A DNA stretch of 64,000 nt from Alphaproteobacteria bacterium 40-19 (GTDB taxonomy: Bacteria > Pseudomonadota > Alphaproteobacteria > Holosporales > Holosporaceae), in the NCBI GenBank assembly GCA_001898075.1, contig MKSD01000001.1, forward strand, positions 434,001-498,000, read 5' to 3'. A program made the position numbers and the translations under genes. Below, piece after piece: positions 44,246 through 53,225 of the stretch. Each line of letters begins with the position of its first letter. The stretch's first letter is position 1. The notes below the pieces were generated by a model. The model searched no databases. It was given only the letters and a program-made list of their open reading frames with translations, and was not told the DNA's origin.

Positions 44246-45472
44246 CTATCGCAATTGAAACAAACTCCGCAAGACTTCCCCTTCCCCATCCTCAGATGAT
44301 TCAGGTAAAGAAAGTAAGATAATTTCCAAAAAAAAGTTCATTAACAGTCCTCCTAAGACTTCTTCACTTAAGGACTTAACATGAAAAATACGAAAGCCAT
44401 TCTGAAGCTTGACTAATTTCTGGCACGTTTGATGCAATATTTGTTCAGAAAGATGAGAAAGTTCATACACCGGAGGTAAGAATGCATACCGTTCCCAAAA
44501 TTTCTGAGAAGTGACATCTGTTAAACGATTTTTTTCTGTAAAAGTAGTCATAAAAAACTTACCTCCTTTCACAAAAGAAGAGCTAGATGTTTTATGAGGG
44601 AAAAAGAAACCTGCTTTACTGCCCAAGCACTGCTTCCAGACACTTTGGTACCAAGAGCCAATAGATACAAAACTTTTTTTAAAAGTCCAAATAAGATTCT
44701 GAGCAAAAGGATATTGCATGCGAATGGTTTCCAATAAAGCCGCCCCTTCCAAAGGGATACGCAATTTTCGAGAAGAAAATTGATCCCAAGTCAGTAGTGC
44801 TCCTTGATAAAAAAGATGGCTTTGAAACCCAATAATTTTAGCAACGGTTAAACTAAAACTAGAAAAACATAAAAACCCCCAGCGCGGACAAAAAGGGCCG
44901 GTTGGAATCTGAAATTGTTGAATAAAGGCTTTAAAGTCTGAAGGAACCTCTTCAGAGTGGGTCCATAAAAAAATATGCTTTTCAATGCAAGACACCTTGG
45001 CAAAAGTCCAGGATTCAATAGCTCTGGCCAAAACTGTTAATGTAAAAGAAGCATTGGCCCTGGAAGCAATAATCATAATGCCAGTGGCGTGAAGATCACA
45101 AGCCCCCATCATTTCCCAGAAAAGCTCGGCATCTGGGTGACATAAAAAAAAGACCACAGGAAAAGAATGGTGGCGCTTCCCTAAAAAAGTCTGCACATAT
45201 TCCACTAAAACTTTAACTCCTGCCAGTTCCTCTTCGCTGCCCACGATCAGTAAAGTTTGAAACTGACCAAATTGACGTATCGTTTCTTCTTCTCCCTCCC
45301 ACTTCAAGGGTTGATGTAAAAATGGGCAACTGCCTTTTAAATTTTTTTGCAGAAAAGAAGCAGCAGCCTTTCCTATTCTGGCATAATTTTTAAGAAAGAG
45401 GTCCCAATCTAAAATCTTGGCTTCTAGCATCTGCTTTATATCTTGCCGGAATAATGGATGGTTCCTCATCAA
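44246..45472 (-). CDS. Divergent glucose-6-phosphate isomerase homologue
   Basis: 408 residues. Weak but ordered matches to GPI with two SIS domains: GIMIIASRANASFTLTVLARAIESW (for ..SKTFTT.ET..), CPRWGFLCFSSFSLTVAKIIGF (for GGRFS..SAVG), and WYQSVWKQCLGSKAGF. The last corresponds to WY..LWAESLGK.G, where the catalytic Glu seems replaced by Gln. The C-terminus SEEVLGGLLMNFFLEIIL matches alphaproteobacterial GPI (LGALLMHFMLETI). Loss of the acid and of the phosphate-site sequence suggests it may not isomerise. It sits between the DUF3035 lipoprotein and glyS, in the same direction. Confidence 0.6.
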   Translation of the reverse strand: MMRNHPLFRQDIKQMLEAKILDWDLFLKNYARIGKAAASFLQKNLKGSCPFLHQPLKWEGEEETIRQFGQFQTLLIVGSEEELAGVKVLVEYVQTFLGKRHHSFPVVFFLCHPDAELFWEMMGACDLHATGIMIIASRANASFTLTVLARAIESWTFAKVSCIEKHIFLWTHSEEVPSDFKAFIQQFQIPTGPFCPRWGFLCFSSFSLTVAKIIGFQSHLFYQGALLTWDQFSSRKLRIPLEGAALLETIRMQYPFAQNLIWTFKKSFVSIGSWYQSVWKQCLGSKAGFFFPHKTSSSSFVKGGKFFMTTFTEKNRLTDVTSQKFWERYAFLPPVYELSHLSEQILHQTCQKLVKLQNGFRIFHVKSLSEEVLGGLLMNFFLEIILLSLPESSEDGEGEVLRSLFQLR

Positions 45473-45481
45473 TAGACAACG

Positions 45482-45811
45482 TTAAAAAAAAGGTAGTCCT
45501 TGAGATTTCATTCGGTCCAAAAAGCGCTGTTCTGCTTCTTCCTTTTCGTTTTGTCCTACTTCTGGTTCTCTTAAAGGAATATTATTTTTTTGCCGTTGCA
45601 AGACATCTTGATGAACAGGTTTATCCGAAGGAAGTTCTTGAAATTCCGGAGGCACTTCCAAAGCAGATAAAGGATGTACTATAAAAGGATCGGCTCCTGT
45701 CTTTTCTAATCCAATATCTTTTTTAAACGTACTGCACCCCACCTGTCCCACTCCGAAAACGCAACAGACTAAGCAGGTGATGTATTTTTTGATTTTTTTA
45801 AATAATTCCAT
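45482..45811 (-). CDS. DUF3035-type lipoprotein
   Basis: 109 residues. A signal sequence ends in VGCS (lipobox Cys near residue 26), so it is an outer-membrane lipoprotein. GADPFIVHPLSALEVPPEFQELPSDKP follows, the core of the DUF3035 family (Pro-rich, PPDF-like motif). In alphaproteobacteria this gene lies after lspA, as here, where its start overlaps the lspA end by 43 bases. Its role is unclear; an outer-membrane assembly role has been suggested for relatives. Confidence 0.75.
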   Translation of the reverse strand: MELFKKIKKYITCLVCCVFGVGQVGCSTFKKDIGLEKTGADPFIVHPLSALEVPPEFQELPSDKPVHQDVLQRQKNNIPLREPEVGQNEKEEAEQRFLDRMKSQGLPFF

Positions 45812-46257
45812 TGATAGTGGTCTCGCAACATCATGAGAAAACCTATACTAATCAGGATATCAGCAACATTAAATACAGGAAAGTGCCACTTTCCCCAATG
45901 CAGAAAAAGAAAATCAAAAACACTACCATAAAAGAATCGATCTAGGGTATTTCCAATAGCCCCAGAAAGAATTGTGATTAACCCTATTTTTTGAGAAAAT
46001 CGTTTGCTTTTAAAGTAAAGATTTATAAAAAACAAACAAATCAGGATATTAAGAGTAATCATCATTTCTTTCTTCCAAGGCAAAGGCCCCGCAAGGAATC
46101 CCCAACTGACTCCAGAATTCCACGCTTTGACTAAGTGAAAGAAAGGAAAAATTTTCAAAAAATGTTCCACTTTTAATAATTTTTGCACATACCATTTACT
46201 GAGTTGGTCACAAAATACCAAAAAAGTAACGCTCAAAATCAGAGCTCTTCCTTTCAT
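45769..46257 (-). CDS. lspA: Lipoprotein signal peptidase (SPase II)
   Basis: 162 residues with four transmembrane helices. FCDQLSKW near the start, NSGVSWGFL, GAIGNTLDRFFYGSVFDFL (catalytic Asp115) and PVFNVADILI (catalytic Asp133). It cleaves diacylated prolipoproteins before the lipid-modified Cys; the overlapping downstream gene encodes such a lipoprotein. Confidence 0.95.
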   Translation of the reverse strand: MKGRALILSVTFLVFCDQLSKWYVQKLLKVEHFLKIFPFFHLVKAWNSGVSWGFLAGPLPWKKEMMITLNILICLFFINLYFKSKRFSQKIGLITILSGAIGNTLDRFFYGSVFDFLFLHWGKWHFPVFNVADILISIGFLMMLRDHYQWNYLKKSKNTSPA

Positions 46258-46412
46258 TTGATTTAACCTATTGATGTTTTAAAATCATACCAAAAGAGCC
46301 TTAACGGCCCTCAACTTCTAGCATCGATTTTGAAAATGGGATATTTAGCCCCCAAAACCAACTTTGTGTTCTTTCCCCTGGAACATAATTCCAGAGGAAA
46401 AAGCATATTTCA

Positions 46413-46868
46413 TTACTCTGATCCCACGGCAACATTCATGGCAGAAGACGTATAGCTACGCCTGACTAACCCCAACCCATTGGTTTTTGCCAAAGAACTT
46501 CTCTTTTGAGCATAGTTAGGCGCCACCATAGGATAGTCCACAGGTAATCCCCAACGTTCTTTGTATTGTTCAGGTGTTAAACCATACGCTGTCCTTAAGT
46601 GACGCTTCAGCATTTTTAAGCGTTTACCGTCCTCAAGACAAATTAAATATTCTGGAGTCACAGATTTCGCTACATCAACGGCAGGTTGTAAAGCAGGCAT
46701 CGGATGAACTCGGCTATTGAGCTGAGACAAGACAGAAAAAACCTGTTGAATCAAGGGGCCTATATTTGAAGCTTCTACTGTGTTTCGCGACAAATAGGCC
46801 GCTACAATTCTTCCAAGAGCAAGCATGACAGGTTCAGAATGTTGAACTGGTTCCTTTCGGATTGTCAT
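46413..46868 (-). CDS. mucR: MucR/Ros-type transcriptional regulator
   Basis: 151 residues. YLICLEDGKRLKMLKRHLRTAYGLTPEQYKERWGL and DYPMVAPNYA form the conserved zinc-finger-like DNA-binding domain (about 70-125) of the MucR/Ros family. An N-terminal oligomerisation region (about 10-50) precedes it. These proteins bind AT-rich DNA, often silence acquired or surface genes and usually repress their own gene. AAGGAAAAAA before the ATG is a plausible ribosome site. Its own AT-rich upstream DNA (46869-47203) is a likely target. A global silencer would fit the AT-rich accessory genes seen here. Confidence 0.93.
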   Translation of the reverse strand: MTIRKEPVQHSEPVMLALGRIVAAYLSRNTVEASNIGPLIQQVFSVLSQLNSRVHPMPALQPAVDVAKSVTPEYLICLEDGKRLKMLKRHLRTAYGLTPEQYKERWGLPVDYPMVAPNYAQKRSSLAKTNGLGLVRRSYTSSAMNVAVGSE

Positions 46869-47203
46869 TTTTTTCCTTTATTACATTATTTCTTCTTTAA
46901 TTCATACACGATATTTCCACTAAATGCAACAAAGCTTTTTCTTTAATTTGAAAAAAATCAAGTTTTTTTATTTGTAATACATTTGCATTGTTTTATGTTA
47001 ATAAAAAAAATTAAAATGTAAAAATGGGTAAAAATACAACAAAATACAACGAAATTAAAGTAAAAACAAAAAATAGAACTCCTGATAAAAAATAACATTC
47101 TTCTGTTTTTAAACAAAGACAATGATAAGTTTGTTCCGGTTATCCTTTACCCTTAAACGATGGACAGAAAATAGCGGTTAAAGTAAGATACGAGGAGAAA
47201 GTT
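46869..47203 (+). other. Divergent mucR-lepB intergenic region, AT-rich
   Basis: 335 bases without a gene. It contains A/T runs and two adjacent copies of AAAATACAAC (47031-47050). A MucR-type protein could bind here. AGGAG at 47193-47197 serves lepB. Confidence 0.6.
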
Positions 47204-48070
47204 TTGGATTTTATCAGTATGTCAGGGTTATTTGTTTCCAAAGATCCATCTCCTCAAAAAAAAGATGTTCGCCGTTGGGTTAAGTTGTTGGGATTAGGAG
47301 ATGATTCGTGGGTTAGTTTTTTTGGGTGGGCTCTTTTTATCTTATTATTTCGTACCGCTTTTTTTTGTCCTTACAAGATCCCTTCTGGATCAATGATTCC
47401 TACGTTGCTGGTGGGGGACCATATTATTGTGTCCAGGTACCCTTATGGGTTATGCCGCTTTAGCTTTTTAGGCAGTCAATATATTAACTATTTTTCGGGC
47501 CGAATTTTCCAAAGGGCTCTACCCAAACGCGGAGATGTTGTTGTGTTTACCGCACCTGACAAAATCGACTTAGATTACGTCAAACGTTGTGTCGGGTTGC
47601 CAGGAGATAAAATACAGATGATTGGCGGGTACCTTCATATCAATGGTAAAAAACTTAATATTCAAAAGGTCCAGGAAAACTATAGGGATCACGACGGTTA
47701 TGGAGAAATTAAAGGAGACCTCTATGAAGAAGAAATTCCCGTAGCATCGGTAGAAAAAAATGACACTATAGTTGAAAAAGGTGAAATCAAAAAACATCTT
47801 GTTATGAAACAAAAAGCTTTTGGAGATCACGACGTAGACAACACCCCTGTACACGAGGTTCCCAAAGATTGTTTCTTTTTTATGGGGGATAACCGAGATG
47901 GCTCTTCTGATGGTCGAGAGTTTGGTTCTGTCCATAAAGACTTTTTGCTAGGCCCTGCGGAAGTTATTTTTTGGTCTGTCAATGAACATATTCATCTATG
48001 GAAACCTTGGACCTGGTTCACTCTGATCCAAAACACGCGTTGGGAACGTTTGCCTAAAAAAATCCAATAG
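47204..48070 (+). CDS. lepB: Signal peptidase I
   Basis: 288 residues. The start is TTG 47204, chosen because AGGAG (47193-47197) lies 6 bases ahead; an ATG at 47219 has none. A transmembrane anchor precedes IPSGSMIPTLLVGD with the nucleophile Ser63. The general base Lys127 is in DYVKRCVGLPGD, and FFMGDNRDGSSDGREFG closes the active site. It cleaves the signal peptides of all the secreted proteins in the window. A long Lys/Glu-rich insert (about 160-205) enlarges the periplasmic domain. Confidence 0.95.
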   Translation: MDFISMSGLFVSKDPSPQKKDVRRWVKLLGLGDDSWVSFFGWALFILLFRTAFFCPYKIPSGSMIPTLLVGDHIIVSRYPYGLCRFSFLGSQYINYFSGRIFQRALPKRGDVVVFTAPDKIDLDYVKRCVGLPGDKIQMIGGYLHINGKKLNIQKVQENYRDHDGYGEIKGDLYEEEIPVASVEKNDTIVEKGEIKKHLVMKQKAFGDHDVDNTPVHEVPKDCFFFMGDNRDGSSDGREFGSVHKDFLLGPAEVIFWSVNEHIHLWKPWTWFTLIQNTRWERLPKKIQ

Positions 48071-48113
48071 ACCTACTTTCAAAACAACCTCATTGACTGC
48101 AAAAAATCTGACC

Positions 48114-48142
48114 TCCTAAGAGGGTTTGAATCCCTCTTAGGA
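48114..48142 (+). terminator. Strong hairpin after lepB
   Basis: TCCTAAGAGGG (48114-48124) pairs perfectly with CCCTCTTAGGA (48132-48142) across a 7-base loop. No U tract follows, so it could end or stabilise the lepB mRNA. Confidence 0.55.
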
Positions 48143-48346
48143 ATAAAGTGTTGTCTTTTCAATCGTAATCAGTAGGCACGACATGCGATGTTCAAAACTT
48201 GATTTTTTACTGATCTCTCTTAAAAAGACAGGCGATATTTATAAACCAGACATTGACGCACCGAAACCTGTTACTTTTTGCTTGCCATCCCTAAAAACTC
48301 TCTACCCACGACTCCCTTGATACCCATCCAATAGTTCTATAAAAAC

Positions 48347-50080
48347 TTATCTTTGTAGGTCAAGAAAATGTTGCCATTCTTTTGGTTGATGACGGCGGAA
48401 TAAGCCCACCATACGTCCTTTTTCTAGCATCAATACTTGATCACAATGAAGCAAAGCCGCCAAGCGGTGAGCCACCATCACCACTGTGCAACCCTTTTGG
48501 ACCTCTTTCAGAATACTCTTAATGATATAATCTTCAGTCTGATGGTCCAAAGCAGATGTCATTTCGTCCAATACTAAGACTTCCGGTTCTTTATAAAGGG
48601 CCCGAGCAATCGAAAGACGTTGACGCTCTCCGCCTGACAAGCAGATTCCTTTTTCACCAATCCATGTATTTTCTTTCATAGGTAACTTTTCTACCACAGT
48701 AACCAGATCACATCGTTGCATCACATCCCAAAATAACACTGGATTAAAAGCTTTATGCATGCACACGTTGGTCTTAATGGTCTGATCCAAAAGAAAAAGA
48801 CTCTGGGGAACATAGCCAATTTTTTGATGCCACTGCACGCAATAAGCAGGAAATTGATCATCAATGCGTACCATTGATGGAGCAACAGGTAACAAACCTA
48901 AGAAAATATCCACGAAAGTTGATTTGCCTGCCCCCGTTTTCCCCATCACCCCCAAAGAAGTTCCTTTTTCCAGGGATAGAGATATGTCCTTTAATACCGC
49001 TTCCAAAGATGTAGGATAAGAAAACGAAAGATGATTGACCTCTATTTTGCGACAAAATTGAAAGTCTTTCAGATCCAACAAGGGATGAGTATTCAAGGCC
49101 CGTTGATATTCAGAAAAAATCTGCTCTACAAAGGGAACTGCTGCCTTGAAAAGCGTCAATTGGTTTAAAAAACGACTGGAACTGGGGATTAACCGAAACC
49201 CCGCGTACACATACCCCCCCAGCAACCCCACCATCTGATCTAAAGGTACCCTCCAAAAATACAACAGACATACCATTAAAACGAACTGACTGATAAAAAC
49301 GAATTCTGCCCCAATACGAATACCATTACTTAGAATCAACCGATGTGCCTGAGCCGAAAACTTTCTTTCCCCCATCATTTGGCATTCTTTAAGGTAAGCA
49401 TCTTTTTGTCGCCACAAAATAATATCTTTGAATGCCTGGAAGAACTCGGATATTTTATGAGCATACTGCAAAGAACTATCCTGAAGTCGATCACCCAAGA
49501 GGTGAAAATAAGGCATTATTTTGATCAAAGCCAAAGAAATAATCCCCGCAGAAATCAAATTTAAAAATGCGATTTGAGGCTCCACCATAAATAAAACACT
49601 GCCCAAACACACCAAAATCAAAGCTTCTGACCCCATGATGGCCAAGGCCGTCACCCCCTGGGAAAATGCTTTTTCAACACTGTAGGTCAAAATCTCGGTA
49701 CTAAAGGCCGTTTTTTCACAAAAAATATCTATATAACTGCGCCCAGCATAACGAGCCAACAAACGCTGTTGAAACTGAGAGCACGTTTTTTGAATGCACC
49801 AACTTTGGTACCAAGTTTCCCAAAGAGCTACCGCGTTTTTCAAAAAGAACACCCCTGCTAAGGATCCCGCCCAAAATAAAAAGCCCCCTTGAAAATGCAA
49901 CCCTAAAATTTCATAGGAATGCTTTGCTGGAAACAGTAAAATTTGGGCAAAAATCATCAAGACACCGGCAGCTAAAATTTCCATTGCCGAGGCCCCCAGC
50001 GCCAAAGCAAACATGACCACTATGGACTTCTTTTCCCCAGTCGTCAGCAAGCATCTCAGCTGATTCAAGGTTTTTTTCAT
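48347..50080 (-). CDS. ABC exporter, fused membrane and ATPase domains
   Basis: 577 residues, half of a homodimeric exporter. The membrane domain with about six helices fills residues 1-330, and the ATPase (about 345-577) has GKTGAGKST, LSGGERQRLSIARAL and VLVLDEMTSALD. In the D-loop, Met replaces the usual Ala or Pro. It resembles exporters for lipid-linked oligosaccharides or glycolipids rather than peptide exporters, but the substrate is not decided. Its ATG overlaps the asnB stop (ATGA), so it is coupled to asnB. Confidence 0.87.
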   Translation of the reverse strand: MKKTLNQLRCLLTTGEKKSIVVMFALALGASAMEILAAGVLMIFAQILLFPAKHSYEILGLHFQGGFLFWAGSLAGVFFLKNAVALWETWYQSWCIQKTCSQFQQRLLARYAGRSYIDIFCEKTAFSTEILTYSVEKAFSQGVTALAIMGSEALILVCLGSVLFMVEPQIAFLNLISAGIISLALIKIMPYFHLLGDRLQDSSLQYAHKISEFFQAFKDIILWRQKDAYLKECQMMGERKFSAQAHRLILSNGIRIGAEFVFISQFVLMVCLLYFWRVPLDQMVGLLGGYVYAGFRLIPSSSRFLNQLTLFKAAVPFVEQIFSEYQRALNTHPLLDLKDFQFCRKIEVNHLSFSYPTSLEAVLKDISLSLEKGTSLGVMGKTGAGKSTFVDIFLGLLPVAPSMVRIDDQFPAYCVQWHQKIGYVPQSLFLLDQTIKTNVCMHKAFNPVLFWDVMQRCDLVTVVEKLPMKENTWIGEKGICLSGGERQRLSIARALYKEPEVLVLDEMTSALDHQTEDYIIKSILKEVQKGCTVVMVAHRLAALLHCDQVLMLEKGRMVGLFRRHQPKEWQHFLDLQR

Positions 50081-51990
50081 GACAATAAAGAATTCCTATA
50101 GGTCTGGTGCCAGGCCAAGTACATTAATATTGTCCATAAAGTAGCCCCACATTTAGCCTCACCTTTTTGATGACGATCCCATATCTGATGAACGCTTTGC
50201 GCATTTAAACCTGAATCTTCTAATACCTTAGGGTCCAACAGATCCCAAGCCCAGGATTTTAAAGAACCTTTCAACAGTTGATGAATGGGAACGGCAAACC
50301 CTTTTTTAGATCCTTTTAAAAGAGCCTGCGGCACTTTTTGATACAAAAGCTGACGGGCTACCCATTTGGTTTGTCCTGCCCGAACTTTAAAACACTCCGG
50401 TAGGCCAAAAGAACATTCCTGCACACGACGGTCTAAAAAAGGCCCTCTGACTTCTAAGCCTACCGCCATGCTGGCCCGATCAACCTTCGTTAAAATATCC
50501 CCTGGTAAATAAGTTAACAAATCCAATAATTGAACTTTTGAAACAAACTTCCCCGCAAAGCTCTGCTGGAAAATATCTTGAAAAGGATCTTCATAAGGCA
50601 CCTCACAAGACAGCAAAGGCATCTTACTCCCTAGACCGGCTTCGTACTCTAAAGAACACAGAGCCTGATACATCTGCCCCAAGTCTTTCTGGGCCAAGAC
50701 AAAAAAACCTTTTTGAAAGAAATGCGTTTGAAAAAAAGGAAACTTTCTTAGCAGATCGCACATCCCCTTTCGTAATACAGAAGGAATCCAACGAACCCAA
50801 GGCCATACACTTTGCAACACCTTATAACGCGTATACCCTGCCAGGATTTCGTCTCCACCATCGCCACCCAGGCAAACTTTCAGCCCTTGTTGTGCAGCCA
50901 ACTGACAGACCGCCAAGGTGGGAATCTGGGATGAATCAGCAAAAGGCTCATCCCAAACGGTACTTAATTGCTGGGTCAGAGTTAAAATCTCCCCGTCGCC
51001 CAAATATTTTTCATGATGACGCGTGCCCAAGTATTGGGCAATTTTTGCAGCTCCTGGGGCCTCATTCAAAGAAGAATCATAAAAACCAATGGAAAAAGTA
51101 CTCACAGGGCCTTTGCCTTGTTCTTGTAACAATTCCTGAGCCAAAGCCGTCACCAAGCTGCTGTCAATACCTGAAGACAGGAATACACCTACCGGAACAT
51201 CCGCCACCAAGCGCTCTTGAACACTTTGTCGCAACACTCTGCCAAAATCTTCAACAGCATCTTGTGGGGTTAAAGAGGAGTTCACCGGTGTCTCTTGCCA
51301 CACTTTACGCAGGTCCCAATAGCTTTTCTTATCAATTTCCCGCCCTTTCTGAACCACCAACAGCTGTCCTGGCAATATTTTAGAAAAATCCTTGAAAATA
51401 CAAACATCATCAGGAACATAAGAAAAACGAAAGAAAGCGCTCAGAGCCTTAGAGCAAATCTCTGGCTTAAATGCGGGATGGGGCCTTAAGGCTTTAAGCT
51501 CGGAGGTAAAAAAGAAGATCCCGTTGTGCCATCCATAATACAGCGGCTTTTCCCCAATATGGTCCCGGGCGCAATACAAAGTATGTTCTTGCCGATCCCA
51601 CAGCACAAAAGCAAACATACCCAGAACCCGCTGACAGGCTTCATAAGCCCCCCACTTTTCACAAGCTTCTAATAAAACTTCTGTATCGCAGGTACTTTTT
51701 AAGGGTGGTAAAAAAGGAATGAGTTCGGTCGTATTATAGACCTCTCCGTTAAAAACGATGACAAAACGGCCCGAAGCAGACACCATAGGTTGATGGCCTG
51801 CTATTGAAAGATCTCGAATAGAAAGACGCTGATGAACCAAAACCAAGGACTGTGAAGCATCTATCCACACCCCTTGATCATCAGGACCCCGGTGAACCAA
51901 GGTCCTTCCCATCTTTTGCCCCAAATCCAAAAGGTCCTGGCCAGCGCTACAGCGACGGGACGGGTCCCAAAATCCTACAATCCCACACAC
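50077..51990 (-). CDS. asnB: Glutamine-hydrolysing asparagine synthetase
   Basis: 637 residues from GTG 51990. The GTG start exposes Cys2 (MCGIVGFWDP), the nucleophile of the glutaminase domain; a TTG six bases earlier would bury it. HRGPDDQGVW, FNGEVYN and the loop VFLSSGIDSSLV (ATP pyrophosphatase motif) are present. Homologues also act as amidotransferases on sugars in polysaccharide loci, and the coupled ABC exporter makes that an alternative. It follows yajC by 11 bases. Confidence 0.93.
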   Translation of the reverse strand: MCGIVGFWDPSRRCSAGQDLLDLGQKMGRTLVHRGPDDQGVWIDASQSLVLVHQRLSIRDLSIAGHQPMVSASGRFVIVFNGEVYNTTELIPFLPPLKSTCDTEVLLEACEKWGAYEACQRVLGMFAFVLWDRQEHTLYCARDHIGEKPLYYGWHNGIFFFTSELKALRPHPAFKPEICSKALSAFFRFSYVPDDVCIFKDFSKILPGQLLVVQKGREIDKKSYWDLRKVWQETPVNSSLTPQDAVEDFGRVLRQSVQERLVADVPVGVFLSSGIDSSLVTALAQELLQEQGKGPVSTFSIGFYDSSLNEAPGAAKIAQYLGTRHHEKYLGDGEILTLTQQLSTVWDEPFADSSQIPTLAVCQLAAQQGLKVCLGGDGGDEILAGYTRYKVLQSVWPWVRWIPSVLRKGMCDLLRKFPFFQTHFFQKGFFVLAQKDLGQMYQALCSLEYEAGLGSKMPLLSCEVPYEDPFQDIFQQSFAGKFVSKVQLLDLLTYLPGDILTKVDRASMAVGLEVRGPFLDRRVQECSFGLPECFKVRAGQTKWVARQLLYQKVPQALLKGSKKGFAVPIHQLLKGSLKSWAWDLLDPKVLEDSGLNAQSVHQIWDRHQKGEAKCGATLWTILMYLAWHQTYRNSLLS

Positions 51991-52001
51991 AAACAAAGCC
52001 C

Positions 52002-52283
52002 CTAGCGGCTTAAAATTTCCGTAATAGACGATTTTTTAGCTTTTACCACCACGCCAGGAGCAATTTCTATCTGCACATCTTCTTGCCCTTCCGTAATACG
52101 ATCAATCGACCCTTCAAAGCCCGACACCAACACCCGGTCCCCTCTTTTAAGGGCTTCTACGGCTTTTTTATGCTCTTTCATACGCACTTGTTGAGGGCGT
52201 AACACCAGAAAATATAACACACCAAAAACCCCTACCAAGGGCAAAAACTGCACCAACTGGGACAAAATTGGATTATCTAACAT
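52002..52283 (-). CDS. yajC: Preprotein translocase auxiliary subunit YajC
   Basis: 93 residues: one transmembrane helix (LVQFLPLVGVFGVLYFLVLRPQQ) followed by KEHKKAVEALKRGDRVLVSGFEGSIDRI and EIAPGVVVKAKKSSITEIL. It belongs to the SecDF-YajC complex that helps protein export. secD and secF normally follow but do not here; the next gene is asnB. Confidence 0.94.
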   Translation of the reverse strand: MLDNPILSQLVQFLPLVGVFGVLYFLVLRPQQVRMKEHKKAVEALKRGDRVLVSGFEGSIDRITEGQEDVQIEIAPGVVVKAKKSSITEILSR

Positions 52284-52295
52284 AATTTCTTCTCC

Positions 52296-53225
52296 TTACT
52301 TTAAATACAATTTTGGATCAACGGGCTTGCGGTTATGCCGCATTTGAAGCTTAAAAGAAGAACCCTGGGACACCCCAAGGCACTCTCCTGCCCGCACCTT
52401 TTGCTTCGTTTTTACTTTTAACTCGTCTACCGCAAAATAGACAGTTAAAAAGCCATGATCGTGGGCAACGACCACGAAACTATTTTGTTTGCCAGACAGT
52501 ACTTCTGACGTGCCTGCATGCAAAACTTCTCCGTCCGCACAAGCCATGACTGCAGAGCCCTTTTCCACGTCAAAATACGCAAAGCCTTGCTTTTTTTCAC
52601 TATGATTCATAGCTCCTTTTACTGGCGAACAAAACTGAATTCTATCGATTTCTTTTTTAGGTTTAGAAGACGCTTTTTTAGAAGATTCTTTTACGGACTT
52701 CCCCTCTTCTTTCGCAACTTCTTTTTTGCTTTCACGAGTCTTTTTTTCAGGCTCGTCAATTTCCTCTAGCAACCGAGGATCTACTTTTTCTTGCTTTCCA
52801 AAGGGCGCACATACTTCATCCCCAATATTTTTTGGGGCAGCATGCACCGTGTCTTTTTTGGTATCCAAGACAGAGTGATCCACTGGAGGCAAGTCTTCCC
52901 ACTGGCTATCCTGCATCAAAACAGGTGCACCACCTTCTTTAGCCAAATCTAGCGTAGATTCCGGAATCACAGGCGCTGCTTTTCTAGGTAACAATAAAAT
53001 TTGACCTTCATAGACAATGTAAGGAGCCTTCAAGTTGTTTGCCTGGATCAGAGCCTGGGGTGATACGGCGTAACGATGCGCTAAGCTGTAAATATTTTCT
53101 CCGCGATACACATAGATCTGTCCTTCTTGCAAAACGATGGGCTCAGGAGCGGGCGCACACCCTGATAAGCTTAAGAGTGCCCAAAAAACAAACTGACCAC
53201 GAATGCCACGAAACCTCATCTTCAT
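52296..53225 (-). CDS. NlpD-like LysM/LytM lipoprotein, catalytic residues lost
   Basis: About 309 residues. ATG 53225 overlaps the serS stop (ATGA); ATG 53219 is another start. The signal ends in SLSGC (lipobox). A LysM domain (about 35-81, GENIYSLAHRYAVSPQALIQANNL) binds peptidoglycan. After a Lys/Glu-rich linker comes a LytM/M23 fold. The metal-binding histidines of real peptidases are missing: Y-A-H-L is YFAV here and L-H-F-E is FKLQ. So it probably activates an amidase at the division site, as NlpD and EnvC do. It sits between serS and yajC; surE, often between serS and nlpD in this group, is absent. Confidence 0.85.
   Translation of the reverse strand: MKMRFRGIRGQFVFWALLSLSGCAPAPEPIVLQEGQIYVYRGENIYSLAHRYAVSPQALIQANNLKAPYIVYEGQILLLPRKAAPVIPESTLDLAKEGGAPVLMQDSQWEDLPPVDHSVLDTKKDTVHAAPKNIGDEVCAPFGKQEKVDPRLLEEIDEPEKKTRESKKEVAKEEGKSVKESSKKASSKPKKEIDRIQFCSPVKGAMNHSEKKQGFAYFDVEKGSAVMACADGEVLHAGTSEVLSGKQNSFVVVAHDHGFLTVYFAVDELKVKTKQKVRAGECLGVSQGSSFKLQMRHNRKPVDPKLYLK

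Noticed and set aside
46374-46400. Terminator for mucR
   Set aside because: There is a stem (CCCCTGGAA/TTCCAGAGG) but no U run on either strand, so it was not listed.
50538-51383. 281-codon forward frame inside asnB
   Set aside because: The opposite strand carries the well-conserved asnB synthetase domain; the frame is a shadow.
48347-51990. Lasso-peptide biosynthesis cluster (AsnB-like plus ABC exporter)
   Set aside because: No precursor peptide, no B-type leader peptidase or PqqD-like gene; the AsnB keeps Cys2 and normal length and follows serS-yajC.
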